Source of the DNA: an uncultured Oscillospiraceae bacterium
GTDB lineage: Bacteria; Bacillota; Clostridia; Oscillospirales; Oscillospiraceae
Assembly: GCA_950097245.1 (NCBI GenBank)
Contig: CATNCS010000001.1
Coordinates: 51,238 to 115,237 of the forward strand
Direction of reading: 5' to 3'
Length of the DNA: 64,000 bases
Position numbers and translations under genes: made by a program. Below the pieces are notes generated by a model. That model was given only the letters and a program-made list of their open reading frames with translations. It did not search any database and had not been told where the DNA came from. How positions within the stretch are numbered: the first letter of the stretch is position 1; each line of letters opens with the position of its first letter. Positions 15,679-23,925 of this stretch are shown here, in pieces.

Positions 15679-15720
15679 GTATTTATTATACCATCCACCG
15701 CCTTTTTGTCAAGGCGTTTT

Positions 15721-16527
15721 TTAATACAGTCCGTCCAGAATATCCACAATATCCCCGATTACCCCGTCGTTGCAGTGACAGAGAATGCGGGCGCCCCAGT
15801 CCTTCACCTCCCGGGCGCAGTTGGCGGGGGCGAAGGGGACGGCGGACAGCTCCAGCATGGGGATGTCGTTCTGGTTGTCCCCCACGCAGTAGATGTGGTC
15901 CGGAGCCACCCCCAGCAGCCGGGCCACCCGGGCCACCCCGCCCCCCTTGTTGCTGCCCTTGGCGGTCAGCTCCAGGTAGCGGGGGTTGGAGAAGATGGCC
16001 TCATACCGGTCTCCGTACTCCGCCAGCAGCCGGGCCTGGACCTGGAGCAGCACCTCCCGCTCCTGGTGGAACAGGGCCTTCACCCAGGGGGTGGGCATGT
16101 CGGAAATTTCACACTGGGTGTAGTCGCAGTTCACCTTTTTCAGGTGGGCGGCGGTGATATAATTGGGGTGGCAGACGTAGATGTCCTCCCCGTGGTAGAC
16201 CTCCAGAGACAGGGAAGGGAACTCCTCCATCATCGCCCCCAGGTCCCGGGGGGCGCTCTCCGGCAGGTGGGTCTGCTCCAGCATCCTGTCCGCCTGGAAG
16301 TCGTAGATGGCCGCCCCGTTGGACAGCACCGCCGGGGCGTTCATGGGCACCAGGGGGGCGAAGGGGGCGAAGGTGCGGTGAGCCCGGCCGGTGGACATGA
16401 CAAAATATCCGCCCTCCCGGGTAAAATATCGGATGGCCTCCAGGTTGCGCTCCGGGATGCGCAGGTCCAGGCCGTACAGCGTATCGTCAAAGTCGCTGGC
16501 CAGTAAAACGCCGTCAAATTTTCCCAT
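15721..16527 (-). CDS. HAD superfamily (Cof-type) phosphatase
   Basis: 268 residues. Motif I is LLASDFDDTLYG (nucleophile Asp and acid/base Asp). Motif II is FVMSTGRAHRTF. The C2 cap lies in the middle. Motif III/IV is RLLGVAPDHIYCVGDNQNDIPMLELSA near the C-terminus (metal-binding GDNxND). This matches Cof/YidA-like sugar-phosphate phosphatases; the substrate cannot be read from sequence. AGGAGGCCCC precedes the ATG. It lies just after the thiT gene on the same strand and could be co-transcribed. Confidence 0.92.
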   Translation of the reverse strand: MGKFDGVLLASDFDDTLYGLDLRIPERNLEAIRYFTREGGYFVMSTGRAHRTFAPFAPLVPMNAPAVLSNGAAIYDFQADRMLEQTHLPESAPRDLGAMMEEFPSLSLEVYHGEDIYVCHPNYITAAHLKKVNCDYTQCEISDMPTPWVKALFHQEREVLLQVQARLLAEYGDRYEAIFSNPRYLELTAKGSNKGGGVARVARLLGVAPDHIYCVGDNQNDIPMLELSAVPFAPANCAREVKDWGARILCHCNDGVIGDIVDILDGLY

Positions 16528-16553
16528 GGGGCCTCCTTTCGCCCCAACGGGGC

Positions 16554-17108
16554 TTATTTCAGGTCCTCACCCTGATAATATTTCTTCATTGCCTTGGACG
16601 CCAATGCGAAAATCGCCAGGCAGAGAAGCAAATCAACGCCGATATAGCTGATGTTATAGACAAAAGAATAAAGATAAGGATTGTCAAATACCATGCCGAT
16701 GACCTCGGTAGGAACCAGAATACGGTACACAGTGATACCGCTGACAAAGTGAACCATAAAGCGGCCAGCAGCTCCCAGCACACTGCCCCAATAAATACCG
16801 CCGGGCTTCCCCTTGCCCAGCCCCGCCAAGGCCACCGGGATGGGCGCGGCGATGTAATCCAGGATAATGGAGACCCAGCCGTAACCTACCGCCCCCTGGA
16901 CAAATACCTGAAGCACACCAAACGCGGTACAAGTCACCAGGCCAGGACCCACGCCCCAGCGCACACAAAACAGAAACAGGGGCAGCATTTCCAGGGAGAT
17001 GGAACCACCGTTGGGGAACTCATAAGGTTTAATCATTCCCAGCACCAGGGCTAGGGCAATCATGATACCGGCCTCCGCCAGCATCCGGGTCGCTTTGTTT
17101 TTTGTCAT
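16554..17108 (-). CDS. thiT: Thiamine ECF transporter substrate-binding subunit
   Basis: 184 residues from ATG 17108; the track start runs back into the leader. Six hydrophobic segments. GGSISLEMLPLFLFCVRWG and GVLQVFVQGAVGYGW carry the conserved thiamine-site residues of ThiT. It captures thiamine at the membrane and works with shared EcfA/A'/T components that are not in this window. The TPP riboswitch directly upstream confirms the assignment. Its ribosome site GGAGGAAACGAC can pair with GTCGTCTCCTC just after the aptamer, which would hide it. Confidence 0.93.
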   Translation of the reverse strand: MTKNKATRMLAEAGIMIALALVLGMIKPYEFPNGGSISLEMLPLFLFCVRWGVGPGLVTCTAFGVLQVFVQGAVGYGWVSIILDYIAAPIPVALAGLGKGKPGGIYWGSVLGAAGRFMVHFVSGITVYRILVPTEVIGMVFDNPYLYSFVYNISYIGVDLLLCLAIFALASKAMKKYYQGEDLK

Positions 17109-17196
17109 AGTCGTTTCCTCCAATAAGTGAAGATACCGCATTACATCCGGACGGGTGTAGTGCGGTCTTAGAGGAGACGACGGCAAGATCTCTCTT

Positions 17197-17298
17197 CCAC
17201 TTCCTACGCCGGCATTACCCGGATCAGGTTCAAGGGACCGGAGACAGCTTTGTTTGTCTCTGCATCTCAGCCGGGAACTGTGCTCCCAGCGCCCCTGT
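17197..17298 (-). promoter_or_regulatory. TPP riboswitch (THI element) upstream of thiT
   Basis: Conserved core read on the minus strand: CCCGGCTGAGATGC, then ACCTGATCCGGGTAATGCCG and GCGTAGGAA. No intrinsic terminator follows. The downstream GTCGTCTCCTC is complementary to the thiT ribosome site, so control is probably translational. A -10-like TACAAT lies at 17304-17309. Confidence 0.96.
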
Positions 17299-17361
17299 GT
17301 TCGATTGTACTGCGGTTCTTTTTTATTTTAGAAGCTTTCCGGGCGTTTGTCAACCCTCTCC

Positions 17362-17390
17362 TTGACAATCCTCCGCCCCGCCGATATACT
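17362..17390 (+). promoter_or_regulatory. Promoter of the ylmH-like gene
   Basis: TTGACA, 17 bp, TATACT, about 27 nt before the GTG start. Confidence 0.65.
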
Positions 17391-17416
17391 GTATCCCACA
17401 AAGGGGGTGGGACGCC

Positions 17417-18217
17417 GTGAACAAAAAGGAGCTGCTGGACCGCTGCGCCCGGGACGGGGCGGAGCGCATTCTTCTGGCCCGGGCGCTGGACAAGCTGGAG
17501 CTGGCCCGGAGCCGGGGCATCTCCACCCATACGGCCTTTCTCTCCCCCGGGGAGCAGGCCTCTGTAACCGACCTGCTCAACGGCGCGGGAAGGCCCAGGC
17601 ATCTCTTCTGGGGCGGCTATCCGGACAGCGAGCGGCAGATCTGCTGTTTTCCCGCGGACTGGCAGGAGGAGGACAGCGTCCTGACCGACCCCGAGGGCCC
17701 GCTGGCCGCCCTGGAGGCCAAATTTCCGGAGAGCGCTTTCCTCACCCACCGGGACATTCTGGGCTCCCTCATGGGCCTGGGCCTCTCCCGGGAGGCGCTG
17801 GGGGACATCCTCCTGCCCCGGCCGGGGCTGTGCCAGGTGGTGGCCCTGCGGGACGCTCTGCCCATCCTCTTGTCCCAGTGGGAGGGGGCCGGGCGGCATA
17901 AGGTGAGCCTGTCTGAGATTCCCCTGGACGCGCTCGCCCCCAGGCCACCCCAGGTGAGGACCATCCGGGACACGGTGGCCACCCCCCGGCTGGACGCCGT
18001 CGTCGCCTCCGGCTTCTCCCTGTCCCGGGGGAAGGCCGCCGGGCTCATCTCCTCGGGCAAGGTGTCTCTGAACCACCGGGAGTGCCTCAAGGCCGACCGC
18101 CCGGTGGCGGAGGGGGACGTGCTCACCTGCCGGGGTCTGGGCAAGTGCGTGATAAAAGAGGTGCCCGGCCAGTCGAAGAAGGGCCGGACCATGCTGGTGA
18201 TAGAACGCTACCTGTAG
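17417..18217 (+). CDS. YlmH-like S4-domain RNA-binding protein
   Basis: 266 residues, GTG start after GGGGGTGGG. The N-terminal ~170 residues match the YlmH-type N-domain (THTAFLSPGEQA, LFWGGYPDSERQICCF). The C-terminal S4 domain reads RLDAVVASGFSLSRGKAAGLISSGKVSLNH. YlmH homologues bind ribosomes and are involved in rescue of stalled complexes or division in other Firmicutes. It is normally near divIVA/ylm genes, but not here. Its TAG stop codon lies within the terminus of repeat copy 5. Confidence 0.9.
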   Translation: MNKKELLDRCARDGAERILLARALDKLELARSRGISTHTAFLSPGEQASVTDLLNGAGRPRHLFWGGYPDSERQICCFPADWQEEDSVLTDPEGPLAALEAKFPESAFLTHRDILGSLMGLGLSREALGDILLPRPGLCQVVALRDALPILLSQWEGAGRHKVSLSEIPLDALAPRPPQVRTIRDTVATPRLDAVVASGFSLSRGKAAGLISSGKVSLNHRECLKADRPVAEGDVLTCRGLGKCVIKEVPGQSKKGRTMLVIERYL

Positions 18218-18284
18218 GGGCGGATAATATCCGCCCGGCTCAGCCGAATTTTGTTATCGCGGGCGGATGATATCCGCCCCTGCA
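18213..18284. repeat. Palindromic repeat copy 5, overlapping the ylmH stop codon
   Basis: Starts TGTAGGGGCGGATAATATCC and ends GGGCGGATGATATCCGCCCC then TGCA. The TAG of TGTAGGGG is the stop codon of the upstream gene. Confidence 0.87.
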
Positions 18285-18304
18285 CACGAAAGAGGTCATA
18301 TATT

Positions 18305-18514
18305 ATGGAACAGGCAAAGATCGACCGCATCAACGAGCTGGCCCGGAAATCCCGGACAGAGGAGGGCCTCACCCCGGAAGAGAAGGCGGAGCAGGCGGCC
18401 CTGCGGCAGGAGTATGTGGCCGCCATCCGGGCCAGCCTCACCGCCCAGCTGGACAGCACCGTAATCCAGTACCCCGACGGCACCCGGAAGAAGCTGAAAC
18501 GGAAGCGGCCTTAA
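18305..18514 (+). CDS. DUF896 family protein (YnzC-like)
   Basis: 69 residues. The diagnostic helical hairpin is there: KIDRINELARKSRTEEGLTP, EEKAEQAALRQEYVAAIRAS, then a basic end (RKKLKRKRP). Members are small cytosolic two-helix proteins of unknown role, seen in SOS operons of Bacillus. It lies 87 nt after ylmH, with repeat copy 5 filling the gap; the ribosome site is poor. Confidence 0.92.
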   Translation: MEQAKIDRINELARKSRTEEGLTPEEKAEQAALRQEYVAAIRASLTAQLDSTVIQYPDGTRKKLKRKRP

Positions 18515-18526
18515 TGGTTTTTTAAT

Positions 18527-18555
18527 TTGACAAGCCGTCCATTTTCTGCCATAAT
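18527..18555 (+). promoter_or_regulatory. Promoter of the degV-like gene
   Basis: TTGACA, 17 bp, CATAAT, about 40 nt before the start codon. Confidence 0.65.
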
Positions 18556-18595
18556 TGCCTTGGTCTGCACCAACCAGTGAAAAGGAGGCCCCGCT

Positions 18596-19459
18596 ATGGC
18601 GCGTATCAAATTTTCTACCGACTCCGCCGCCGACATCCCCGTCTCTCTGCGGGAGGAGCTGAACATTCAGGTGCTCCCCTTCCCCATCGCCATGGGGGAC
18701 CGGGAGCTGTCCGACGGCTTTGACTTCACCCCTGAAGAATTTTACGACATGCTCCTGGCCGCCCCCAAGATTCCCACCCACGCCCAGCTCAACCCCTATG
18801 TGTTCACCGAGCTGTTTGAGCAGGCCTGGGAGGAGGGGTACACCGATCTGATCCACACCTCCATCAACTCCAAGGGCTCCGCCACCTGTTCCAACGCCTT
18901 CCAGGCCAGGGGCGACTTCTACCGGGACCACCCGGAGGCGGAGGAGACCTTCCACATCCACATCATCGACGCCCTGAACTACACCATGGGCTACGGCTGG
19001 CCGGTGGTCCAGGGGGCCAGAATGGCCGCCGGGGGCGCTCAGGCCCGGGAGGTTGTGGACTATATTCAGGACTGGGTGGACCATGTCCGGGTCATCTTCT
19101 CCCCGCTGGACCTGCGCTTTGCCAAAAAGTCGGGCCGGGTGTCCGCCGCGGCCGCCTTCGTGGGGGAGGCCCTGGGCCTGAAGCCCGTTATGACCTTCAC
19201 CGGCGGGGAGTCCAAAATCCTGGCCAAGGTCCGGGGGGAGAAGGCCGTGACGGCCAAGCTGGCAGATATGTGCAAACATGAGCGCCGGCCCGGCACCCCC
19301 TATCTGATGATTCAGGGCAACAATGAGGAGCAGTCCGGCAGGCTGCTGGACGCCTGCCGTCAGGAGCTGGGGGAGGAGCCCGCCCTGTCCTTCCATATCG
19401 GCGGGGTGATTGCCATCAACGCCGGGCCCAACCTGGTGGGCGTCATCTACCGCACGTGA
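18596..19459 (+). CDS. DegV family fatty-acid-binding protein
   Basis: 287 residues. The family opens with a conserved FSTDSAADIP motif, present here as KFSTDSAADIPVSLREELNI. Later HTSINSKGSATCSNAF and the C-terminal FHIGGVIAINAGPNLVGVIY match. DegV/FakB proteins bind a fatty acid and hand it to FakA kinase for incorporation into phospholipid. No fakA is in view, so the role here is by family only. AAAGGAGG precedes the ATG. A strong terminator follows, so it is a single-gene unit. Confidence 0.94.
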   Translation: MARIKFSTDSAADIPVSLREELNIQVLPFPIAMGDRELSDGFDFTPEEFYDMLLAAPKIPTHAQLNPYVFTELFEQAWEEGYTDLIHTSINSKGSATCSNAFQARGDFYRDHPEAEETFHIHIIDALNYTMGYGWPVVQGARMAAGGAQAREVVDYIQDWVDHVRVIFSPLDLRFAKKSGRVSAAAAFVGEALGLKPVMTFTGGESKILAKVRGEKAVTAKLADMCKHERRPGTPYLMIQGNNEEQSGRLLDACRQELGEEPALSFHIGGVIAINAGPNLVGVIYRT

Positions 19460-19468
19460 ACCCTTTCC

Positions 19469-19504
19469 GCCCGGCCGTTTTTTCACGGCCGGGCTTATTA
19501 TTTT
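19469..19504 (+). terminator. Terminator after the degV-like gene
   Basis: CCCGGCCGT/ACGGCCGGG hairpin followed by a T-rich run. Confidence 0.85.
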
Positions 19505-19575
19505 ACAGATTATTCATCTGGTTTGTGGTATCTTAGCTATGTAAAGATACACAAGAATCAAAGGAGGTCTCCTCC

Positions 19576-20730
19576 ATGACCAACAAACAGCTCACCTGGA
19601 GACAGCGGGGCGCGCTGTGGCTGCGGCTGGGCATCCGGCTGGTGCTGGCGGCGCTGGCTGTGTGGAGCGCGGCGAGGTTCGGGCGGCCCCTGCTGTCCCT
19701 CTTTGCCCCCTTTCTCTTCGCTCTGGCCGCCGCGGCCTCTCTCAACCCCCTGGTGAAAAAGCTGCAAAAGGCCCTGGGCTGGAACCGGCAGGCCCTCACA
19801 CTGCTGCTTCTGCTCCTTCTCTTCGGCCTGCTGGGCGGGGGACTGGCCCTGCTGGTCTACGCCGCCGCGGGGCAGCTGGTGTCCCTGGTGCAGAACTGGA
19901 GCGGCCTGCTGGAGCAGCTCCAGTCCGTTCTGGATCAGCTGGAGGAGCTGGCCGCCCACTTTCTCACCCTGGTGCCGCCCCAGGTCACTGAGATCGCCCG
20001 GAGCGCCGGGGACGACCTGTTCCAGTGGCTGTCTGAGGCGGTGCCTGCCGCCCTGGCCGGCCTGGGTATGGAGGCGGGGGAGCGGGCCATGGGCCTGCCC
20101 GCCTTCTGCGTGGCGGTGGTGATCTTTGTCATGGCCACCTTCTTTCTCACGGCGGACTACCCCTATCTCCGCAGCCGGTACGTCCAGCACCTGGACGAGG
20201 GGCTGCTCCGCTTTCTCAGTCAGCTGCGCTCCACCGCCCTAGGGGCCTTCGGGGGGTATGTGAAGGCGGAATTACTCCTGTCAGTGGGGGTGTTCTTCAT
20301 CCTGCTGGCCGGCTTTTTCCTCATTCGGCAGCCCTACGGCCTGCTGCTGGCCCTGGGACTGGCCGTGATGGACTTTATCCCTATTATCGGGGCGGGCACC
20401 GTGATGGTGCCCTGGGCCTTTATCGACCTGTTCACCGGTGATCTGCCCGCCGCCGTGGCACTGATGTCCATCTGGGGCGTGATCGCCCTGTTCCGCCGGG
20501 TGATGGAGCCCAAATTCGTGGGGGATCAGACGGGGCTGTCACCCATTCTGTCTCTGGTGTCCATCTACGTGGGCATGAAGCTGGCCGGGGTGCTGGGGAT
20601 GGTCTTCGGGCCGGTGGTGCTGCTGGTGGTCCTCAACCTGGCCGGCATGGGCATGTTCCGGGGCCTCCGCCTGGACCTGGAGGAGGCCGCCCGGGACATC
20701 ACCGCTATTTTGTCAGAGAGAACGCAGTAG
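19576..20730 (+). CDS. AI-2E-family membrane permease (YtvI-like)
   Basis: 384 residues with about eight hydrophobic segments in the order typical of AI-2E/YtvI proteins. Two start the protein (residues ~12-60 and ~72-95). A long soluble amphipathic region (~96-165) follows. Five or six more fill the C-terminal half, with VMDFIPIIGAGTVMVPWA and RRVMEPKFVGDQTGLSPILSLVSIYVGMKLAG, the family signature. YtvI is linked to sporulation in Bacillus; the substrate is unknown. AAAGGAGGTCTCCTCC precedes the ATG. The TAG stop is inside repeat copy 6. Confidence 0.92.
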   Translation: MTNKQLTWRQRGALWLRLGIRLVLAALAVWSAARFGRPLLSLFAPFLFALAAAASLNPLVKKLQKALGWNRQALTLLLLLLLFGLLGGGLALLVYAAAGQLVSLVQNWSGLLEQLQSVLDQLEELAAHFLTLVPPQVTEIARSAGDDLFQWLSEAVPAALAGLGMEAGERAMGLPAFCVAVVIFVMATFFLTADYPYLRSRYVQHLDEGLLRFLSQLRSTALGAFGGYVKAELLLSVGVFFILLAGFFLIRQPYGLLLALGLAVMDFIPIIGAGTVMVPWAFIDLFTGDLPAAVALMSIWGVIALFRRVMEPKFVGDQTGLSPILSLVSIYVGMKLAGVLGMVFGPVVLLVVLNLAGMGMFRGLRLDLEEAARDITAILSERTQ

Positions 20731-20798
20731 GGGCCGCCCCCTTGGGCGGCCCGCCGGACACGGGTCAAAACGGGCCGCCGAGGGCGGCGGCCCCTACA
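20727..20798. repeat. Palindromic repeat copy 6, overlapping the ytvI-like stop codon
   Basis: GTAGGGGCCGCCCCCTTGGG at one end and GGGCGGCGGCCCCTACA at the other. The stop codon TAG belongs to the element's GTAGGGG edge, as in copy 5. Confidence 0.85.
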
Positions 20799-20957
20799 GA
20801 ATCAGGCCGGCCGCCGTTCACAAAATCCCCAAATTCCCCCTGCAAAGTTCAAAAAGATAACTGTTTTTCTTCATGCTTTTTTCATAATTTAGAGGTATGA
20901 TACCCTCAGTTCCAGGGAACACCTGAAGACAACCCGTTTCGAGAGGAGCGTTTGATT

Positions 20958-22334
20958 ATGGACGAATTCAACTTTTACAACAGCGAGAACGACGGCTACC
21001 GGGGCGGCTTCGGCGGCTATGTGGACCCGGAGCCGGTGATGCCCAACACCCCCTTCTCCACCGGCGGCATGAGGCCCCCGAAGAAAAAGCGGCGCGGCGC
21101 GGCCAAGGCCGTCGCCCTGGTGCTGGCCTGCGCCATCGCCGGAGGCGGCGCGGGGGTGGGAGGGGCCTACCTCTACAACCGCGCGGCGGTCCCCGCCAAC
21201 ACCACCACCATCTACGAGGAGGACCGGCCCCAGGTGCGGACGGTAGTCAACACCAACAACGGCCAGCCCATGACCCCCGAGCAGCTCTACGCCGCCAATC
21301 TGGCCTCCTGCGTGGGCATCACAGTGAACACCACCGTGAACATCTTCGGCCAGACCACCACCTCCGCCGCCTCGGGCTCCGGCTTTGTCCTCAGCCAGGA
21401 CGGATACATCGCCACCAACTACCACGTCATTGAGAGCGCGGTGAACGACTCCTCTGTGACCATCCAGGTGTCCTTCGCCAACGGCGACAAGTACGACGCC
21501 AAGCTGGTGGGGGGCGAGAAGGACAACGACGTGGCCGTGCTGAAGATTGAGGCCACCGGCCTGACCCGGGTGACCCTGGGGGACTCCGACAAGCTGGTGG
21601 TGGGCGAGGCGGTCTACGCCATCGGCAACCCCCTGGGCGAGCTGACCTACTCCCTCACCGACGGCATCGTCTCCGCCCTGGACCGGCTCATTACCACCGG
21701 GGAGAACGGAGACAACACCACCCTGAATGTGCTCCAGACCAACTGCGCCATCAATCCGGGCAACTCGGGCGGCCCCCTCTTTGACAGCTACGGCAACGTC
21801 ATCGGCATCACCACCGCCAAGTACACCCAATCCTCCTCCGGCGTCAACGCCGAGGGCCTGGGCTTCGCCCTGCCTATCAACGACGTGAAGGATATTCTGG
21901 CCGATATTATTGAGCACGGCTATGTCACCGGCAAGCCCTATATGGGCGTTCAGGTGTCTGACGTGTCCTCCGAGGCCCAGCGCTACGGCGTCACCGCCGG
22001 CGCGGCGGTGTCCTATGTGGCTGAGGGCTCCTGCGCTCAGAAGGCCGGCCTGAAGGTCAACGACATCATCACTGCCATCGACGACACCGCCATCGACTCC
22101 TCCTCCGCCCTCACCGCCGCCCTGTCCACCGGCTACAAGGCTGGTGACACCGCCACCCTCACCGTCATCCGGGACCAGAAGGAGCTCAAGCTGTCCATCA
22201 CCTTCGACGAGAAGAATGCCGAGACCGAGGGCCGCAACCAGCTCCAGCAGAATCAGCAGCAGCAACAGCAGCCCTCCCAGGGCAACGGCGGCTACTACTA
22301 CCAGTGGCCCTTCGGGAATATGTTCCCGTGGTAA
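20958..22334 (+). CDS. HtrA/DegP-like membrane serine protease with PDZ domain
   Basis: 458 residues from ATG 20958, 9 nt after GGAG; the track TTG is less likely. The N-terminal cytosolic part is followed by one membrane segment (residues ~45-65). The trypsin-like domain has His in ATNYHVIES, Asp in DNDVAVLKIEA and Ser in NPGNSGGPLFD. A PDZ domain follows (YMGVQVSDVSSEAQRYGV, AGLKVNDIITAIDD). The C-terminus is a Gln-rich tail ending YYYQWPFGNMFPW. It should act on misfolded proteins outside the membrane. No regulator gene is adjacent. Confidence 0.95.
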   Translation: MDEFNFYNSENDGYRGGFGGYVDPEPVMPNTPFSTGGMRPPKKKRRGAAKAVALVLACAIAGGGAGVGGAYLYNRAAVPANTTTIYEEDRPQVRTVVNTNNGQPMTPEQLYAANLASCVGITVNTTVNIFGQTTTSAASGSGFVLSQDGYIATNYHVIESAVNDSSVTIQVSFANGDKYDAKLVGGEKDNDVAVLKIEATGLTRVTLGDSDKLVVGEAVYAIGNPLGELTYSLTDGIVSALDRLITTGENGDNTTLNVLQTNCAINPGNSGGPLFDSYGNVIGITTAKYTQSSSGVNAEGLGFALPINDVKDILADIIEHGYVTGKPYMGVQVSDVSSEAQRYGVTAGAAVSYVAEGSCAQKAGLKVNDIITAIDDTAIDSSSALTAALSTGYKAGDTATLTVIRDQKELKLSITFDEKNAETEGRNQLQQNQQQQQQPSQGNGGYYYQWPFGNMFPW

Positions 22335-22378
22335 AGTTTTTCTTGCAAAAGCAGGCAGCGGTATGTTATAATCGTGTT

Positions 22379-22472
22379 GGCGAAAGCCAGACTGATAACG
22401 ATCCAGTTTGTACCCACCGCAAAAAAGCGGCCCTCCGGAAGAGGTTGGAGCTCTCCGGAGGGCCGCTTTTGC
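22379..22472 (+). ncRNA. Candidate antitoxin RNA of Fst-like locus 3, with shared terminator
   Basis: Plus promoter TTGCAA (22343-22348), 18 bp, TATAAT (22367-22372). The RNA begins near TGGCGAAAGCCAGA (same GNRA-capped hairpin as loci 1 and 2). It then carries AACGATCCAGT, the exact complement of the toxin initiation region. It ends in the bidirectional hairpin 22419-22472 (AAAAGCGGCCCTCCGG and complement). Confidence 0.7.
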
Positions 22473-22482
22473 TGTGGCGGGC

Positions 22483-22578
22483 TTACTGTTCCCTTCCATG
22501 TCTGTCAAGCCATTTGCTCACACAGTTGGAGACTATGTTCGCTGCGACAGACACAAGGAAATTAACGATCCAGTCCAT
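22483..22578 (-). CDS. 31-residue Fst/par-like membrane peptide, copy 3
   Basis: ATG 22578 after GGGAGGAGGTGGGTTT. Starts MDWIVNFLVSV, core SVAANIVSNCV, ends SKWLDRHGREQ. Promoter TTGTAA (22648-22653), 17 bp, TATAAT (22625-22630). The leader again holds CCCCACC opposite GGTGGG at the ribosome site. It lies 15 kb from copies 1 and 2, in opposite orientation, between htrA and a helicase gene. An ATG replaces GTG, the main initiation difference. Confidence 0.75.
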   Translation of the reverse strand: MDWIVNFLVSVAANIVSNCVSKWLDRHGREQ

Positions 22579-22679
22579 AAACCCACCTCCTCCCGCTGTC
22601 GGTTTTGGTGGGGACAGCGTAAAAATTATAGCAAAATACGACAAGAATTACAAGCCGTAAAGAAAAGAGACCTAAAGGA

Positions 22680-22707
22680 TAGACAATCTCAAAAAAACAG
22701 GTATAAT
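22680..22707 (+). promoter_or_regulatory. Probable promoter of the helicase gene
   Basis: TAGACA, 16 bp, TATAAT, about 37 nt before the ATG. Confidence 0.6.
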
Positions 22708-22743
22708 ATAGCATGATAGATTATACAGAAGAGGGATATAACT

Positions 22744-23925
22744 ATGGAGATAAATGGACAAACTGTCAGCGGCACAGGACGCTACGATGAAATGAACCTC
22801 TCCCCCGAGCTGATGCGGGCGATTGAGAAAAAAGGCTATGTGGAGGCCACCCCCATCCAGACCGGGGCCATTCCATACTTCATGGACTGGAAGGACGTCA
22901 TTGCCAAGGCCCCCACCGGAACCGGCAAGACCTTCGCCTTCGGCATCCCCATGGTGGAGCACACCGACCCCGCCTCCACCGATGTCACCGGCCTGGTGCT
23001 GGCCCCCACCCGGGAGCTGGCCATTCAGATTCAGGACGAGCTGCGGGACCTGTGCGCCTTCAAGGAGGGGGTGCGGGTGGTGTGCCTCTACGGCGGCCAG
23101 CCCATCGGCGGGCAGATCAACCAGCTGAAAAGGAAGCCCCAGATTGTCGTCGCCACCCCCGGGCGGCTGATGGACCACATGAAGCGGCGCACCGTCCGGC
23201 TGGACAGGGTGGAGACGGTGGTGCTGGACGAGGCCGACCGGATGCTGGACATGGGCTTTGTCCGGGACGTGACCCACATTCTGGACCAGATGCCCAAGCG
23301 GAAAAACCTGGGGATGTTCTCCGCCACCATCTCCCGGGAGGTGCTGGATATCTCCTGGGTCTACCAGCGGGAGCCGGTGGAGATCACCGTCCAGGCCGAC
23401 CAGGAGAACCGGCCCGACATCGCTCAGTACCGGCTGGATGTGGACCGCAGCGAGAAGGCAGACACCATGGCCCGTCTGCTGGAGATGGGGGACTACGAGC
23501 GAGTGATTGCCTTCTGCAACACCAAGAACATGACCGACCGGCTGGCCGGCCTGCTGGAGATGCGTGGGGTGTCCTGCGAGGCCATCCACGGGGACATCAC
23601 CCAGTCCCTCCGGGAACGGACGCTGCAAAAGTTCCGGGACGGCAAGCTCCGGGTGCTGGCCGCCACCGACGTGGCCGCCCGGGGACTGGACATCGACGAC
23701 GTGGACGCGGTGTTCAACTACGACGTCCCCGACGAGAACGAGTACTACATCCACCGCATCGGCCGCACCGGCCGGGCACGCCGCCACGGGGTGGCCTTCT
23801 CCCTGGTGGCCTCCATCTCCGAGGGCCTGCGGCTGGACGACATTGTAAAGTCCACTGGCAGTCAAATTCGAACAGTCTATTTCAATGAAAAGGGCGACCT
23901 GGTGGCCGCCGCGGAACGCAAATGA
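22744..23925 (+). CDS. DEAD-box RNA helicase
   Basis: 393 residues, essentially the bare two-RecA-domain core. Motifs in order: Q motif TPIQTGAIPYF, I APTGTGKTFAFGIP, Ia APTRELAIQIQ, Ib TPGRLMDHM, II LDEADRMLDMG, III FSATI, IV VIAFCNTKNMTDRLA, V TDVAARGLDIDDVD, VI HRIGRTGRARRHG. No C-terminal RNA-binding extension (no DbpA or CshA tail), so specificity is unclear. The ribosome site is weak (GAGGGA). The stop overlaps the next gene's ATG (ATGA). Confidence 0.96.
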   Translation: MEINGQTVSGTGRYDEMNLSPELMRAIEKKGYVEATPIQTGAIPYFMDWKDVIAKAPTGTGKTFAFGIPMVEHTDPASTDVTGLVLAPTRELAIQIQDELRDLCAFKEGVRVVCLYGGQPIGGQINQLKRKPQIVVATPGRLMDHMKRRTVRLDRVETVVLDEADRMLDMGFVRDVTHILDQMPKRKNLGMFSATISREVLDISWVYQREPVEITVQADQENRPDIAQYRLDVDRSEKADTMARLLEMGDYERVIAFCNTKNMTDRLAGLLEMRGVSCEAIHGDITQSLRERTLQKFRDGKLRVLAATDVAARGLDIDDVDAVFNYDVPDENEYYIHRIGRTGRARRHGVAFSLVASISEGLRLDDIVKSTGSQIRTVYFNEKGDLVAAAERK

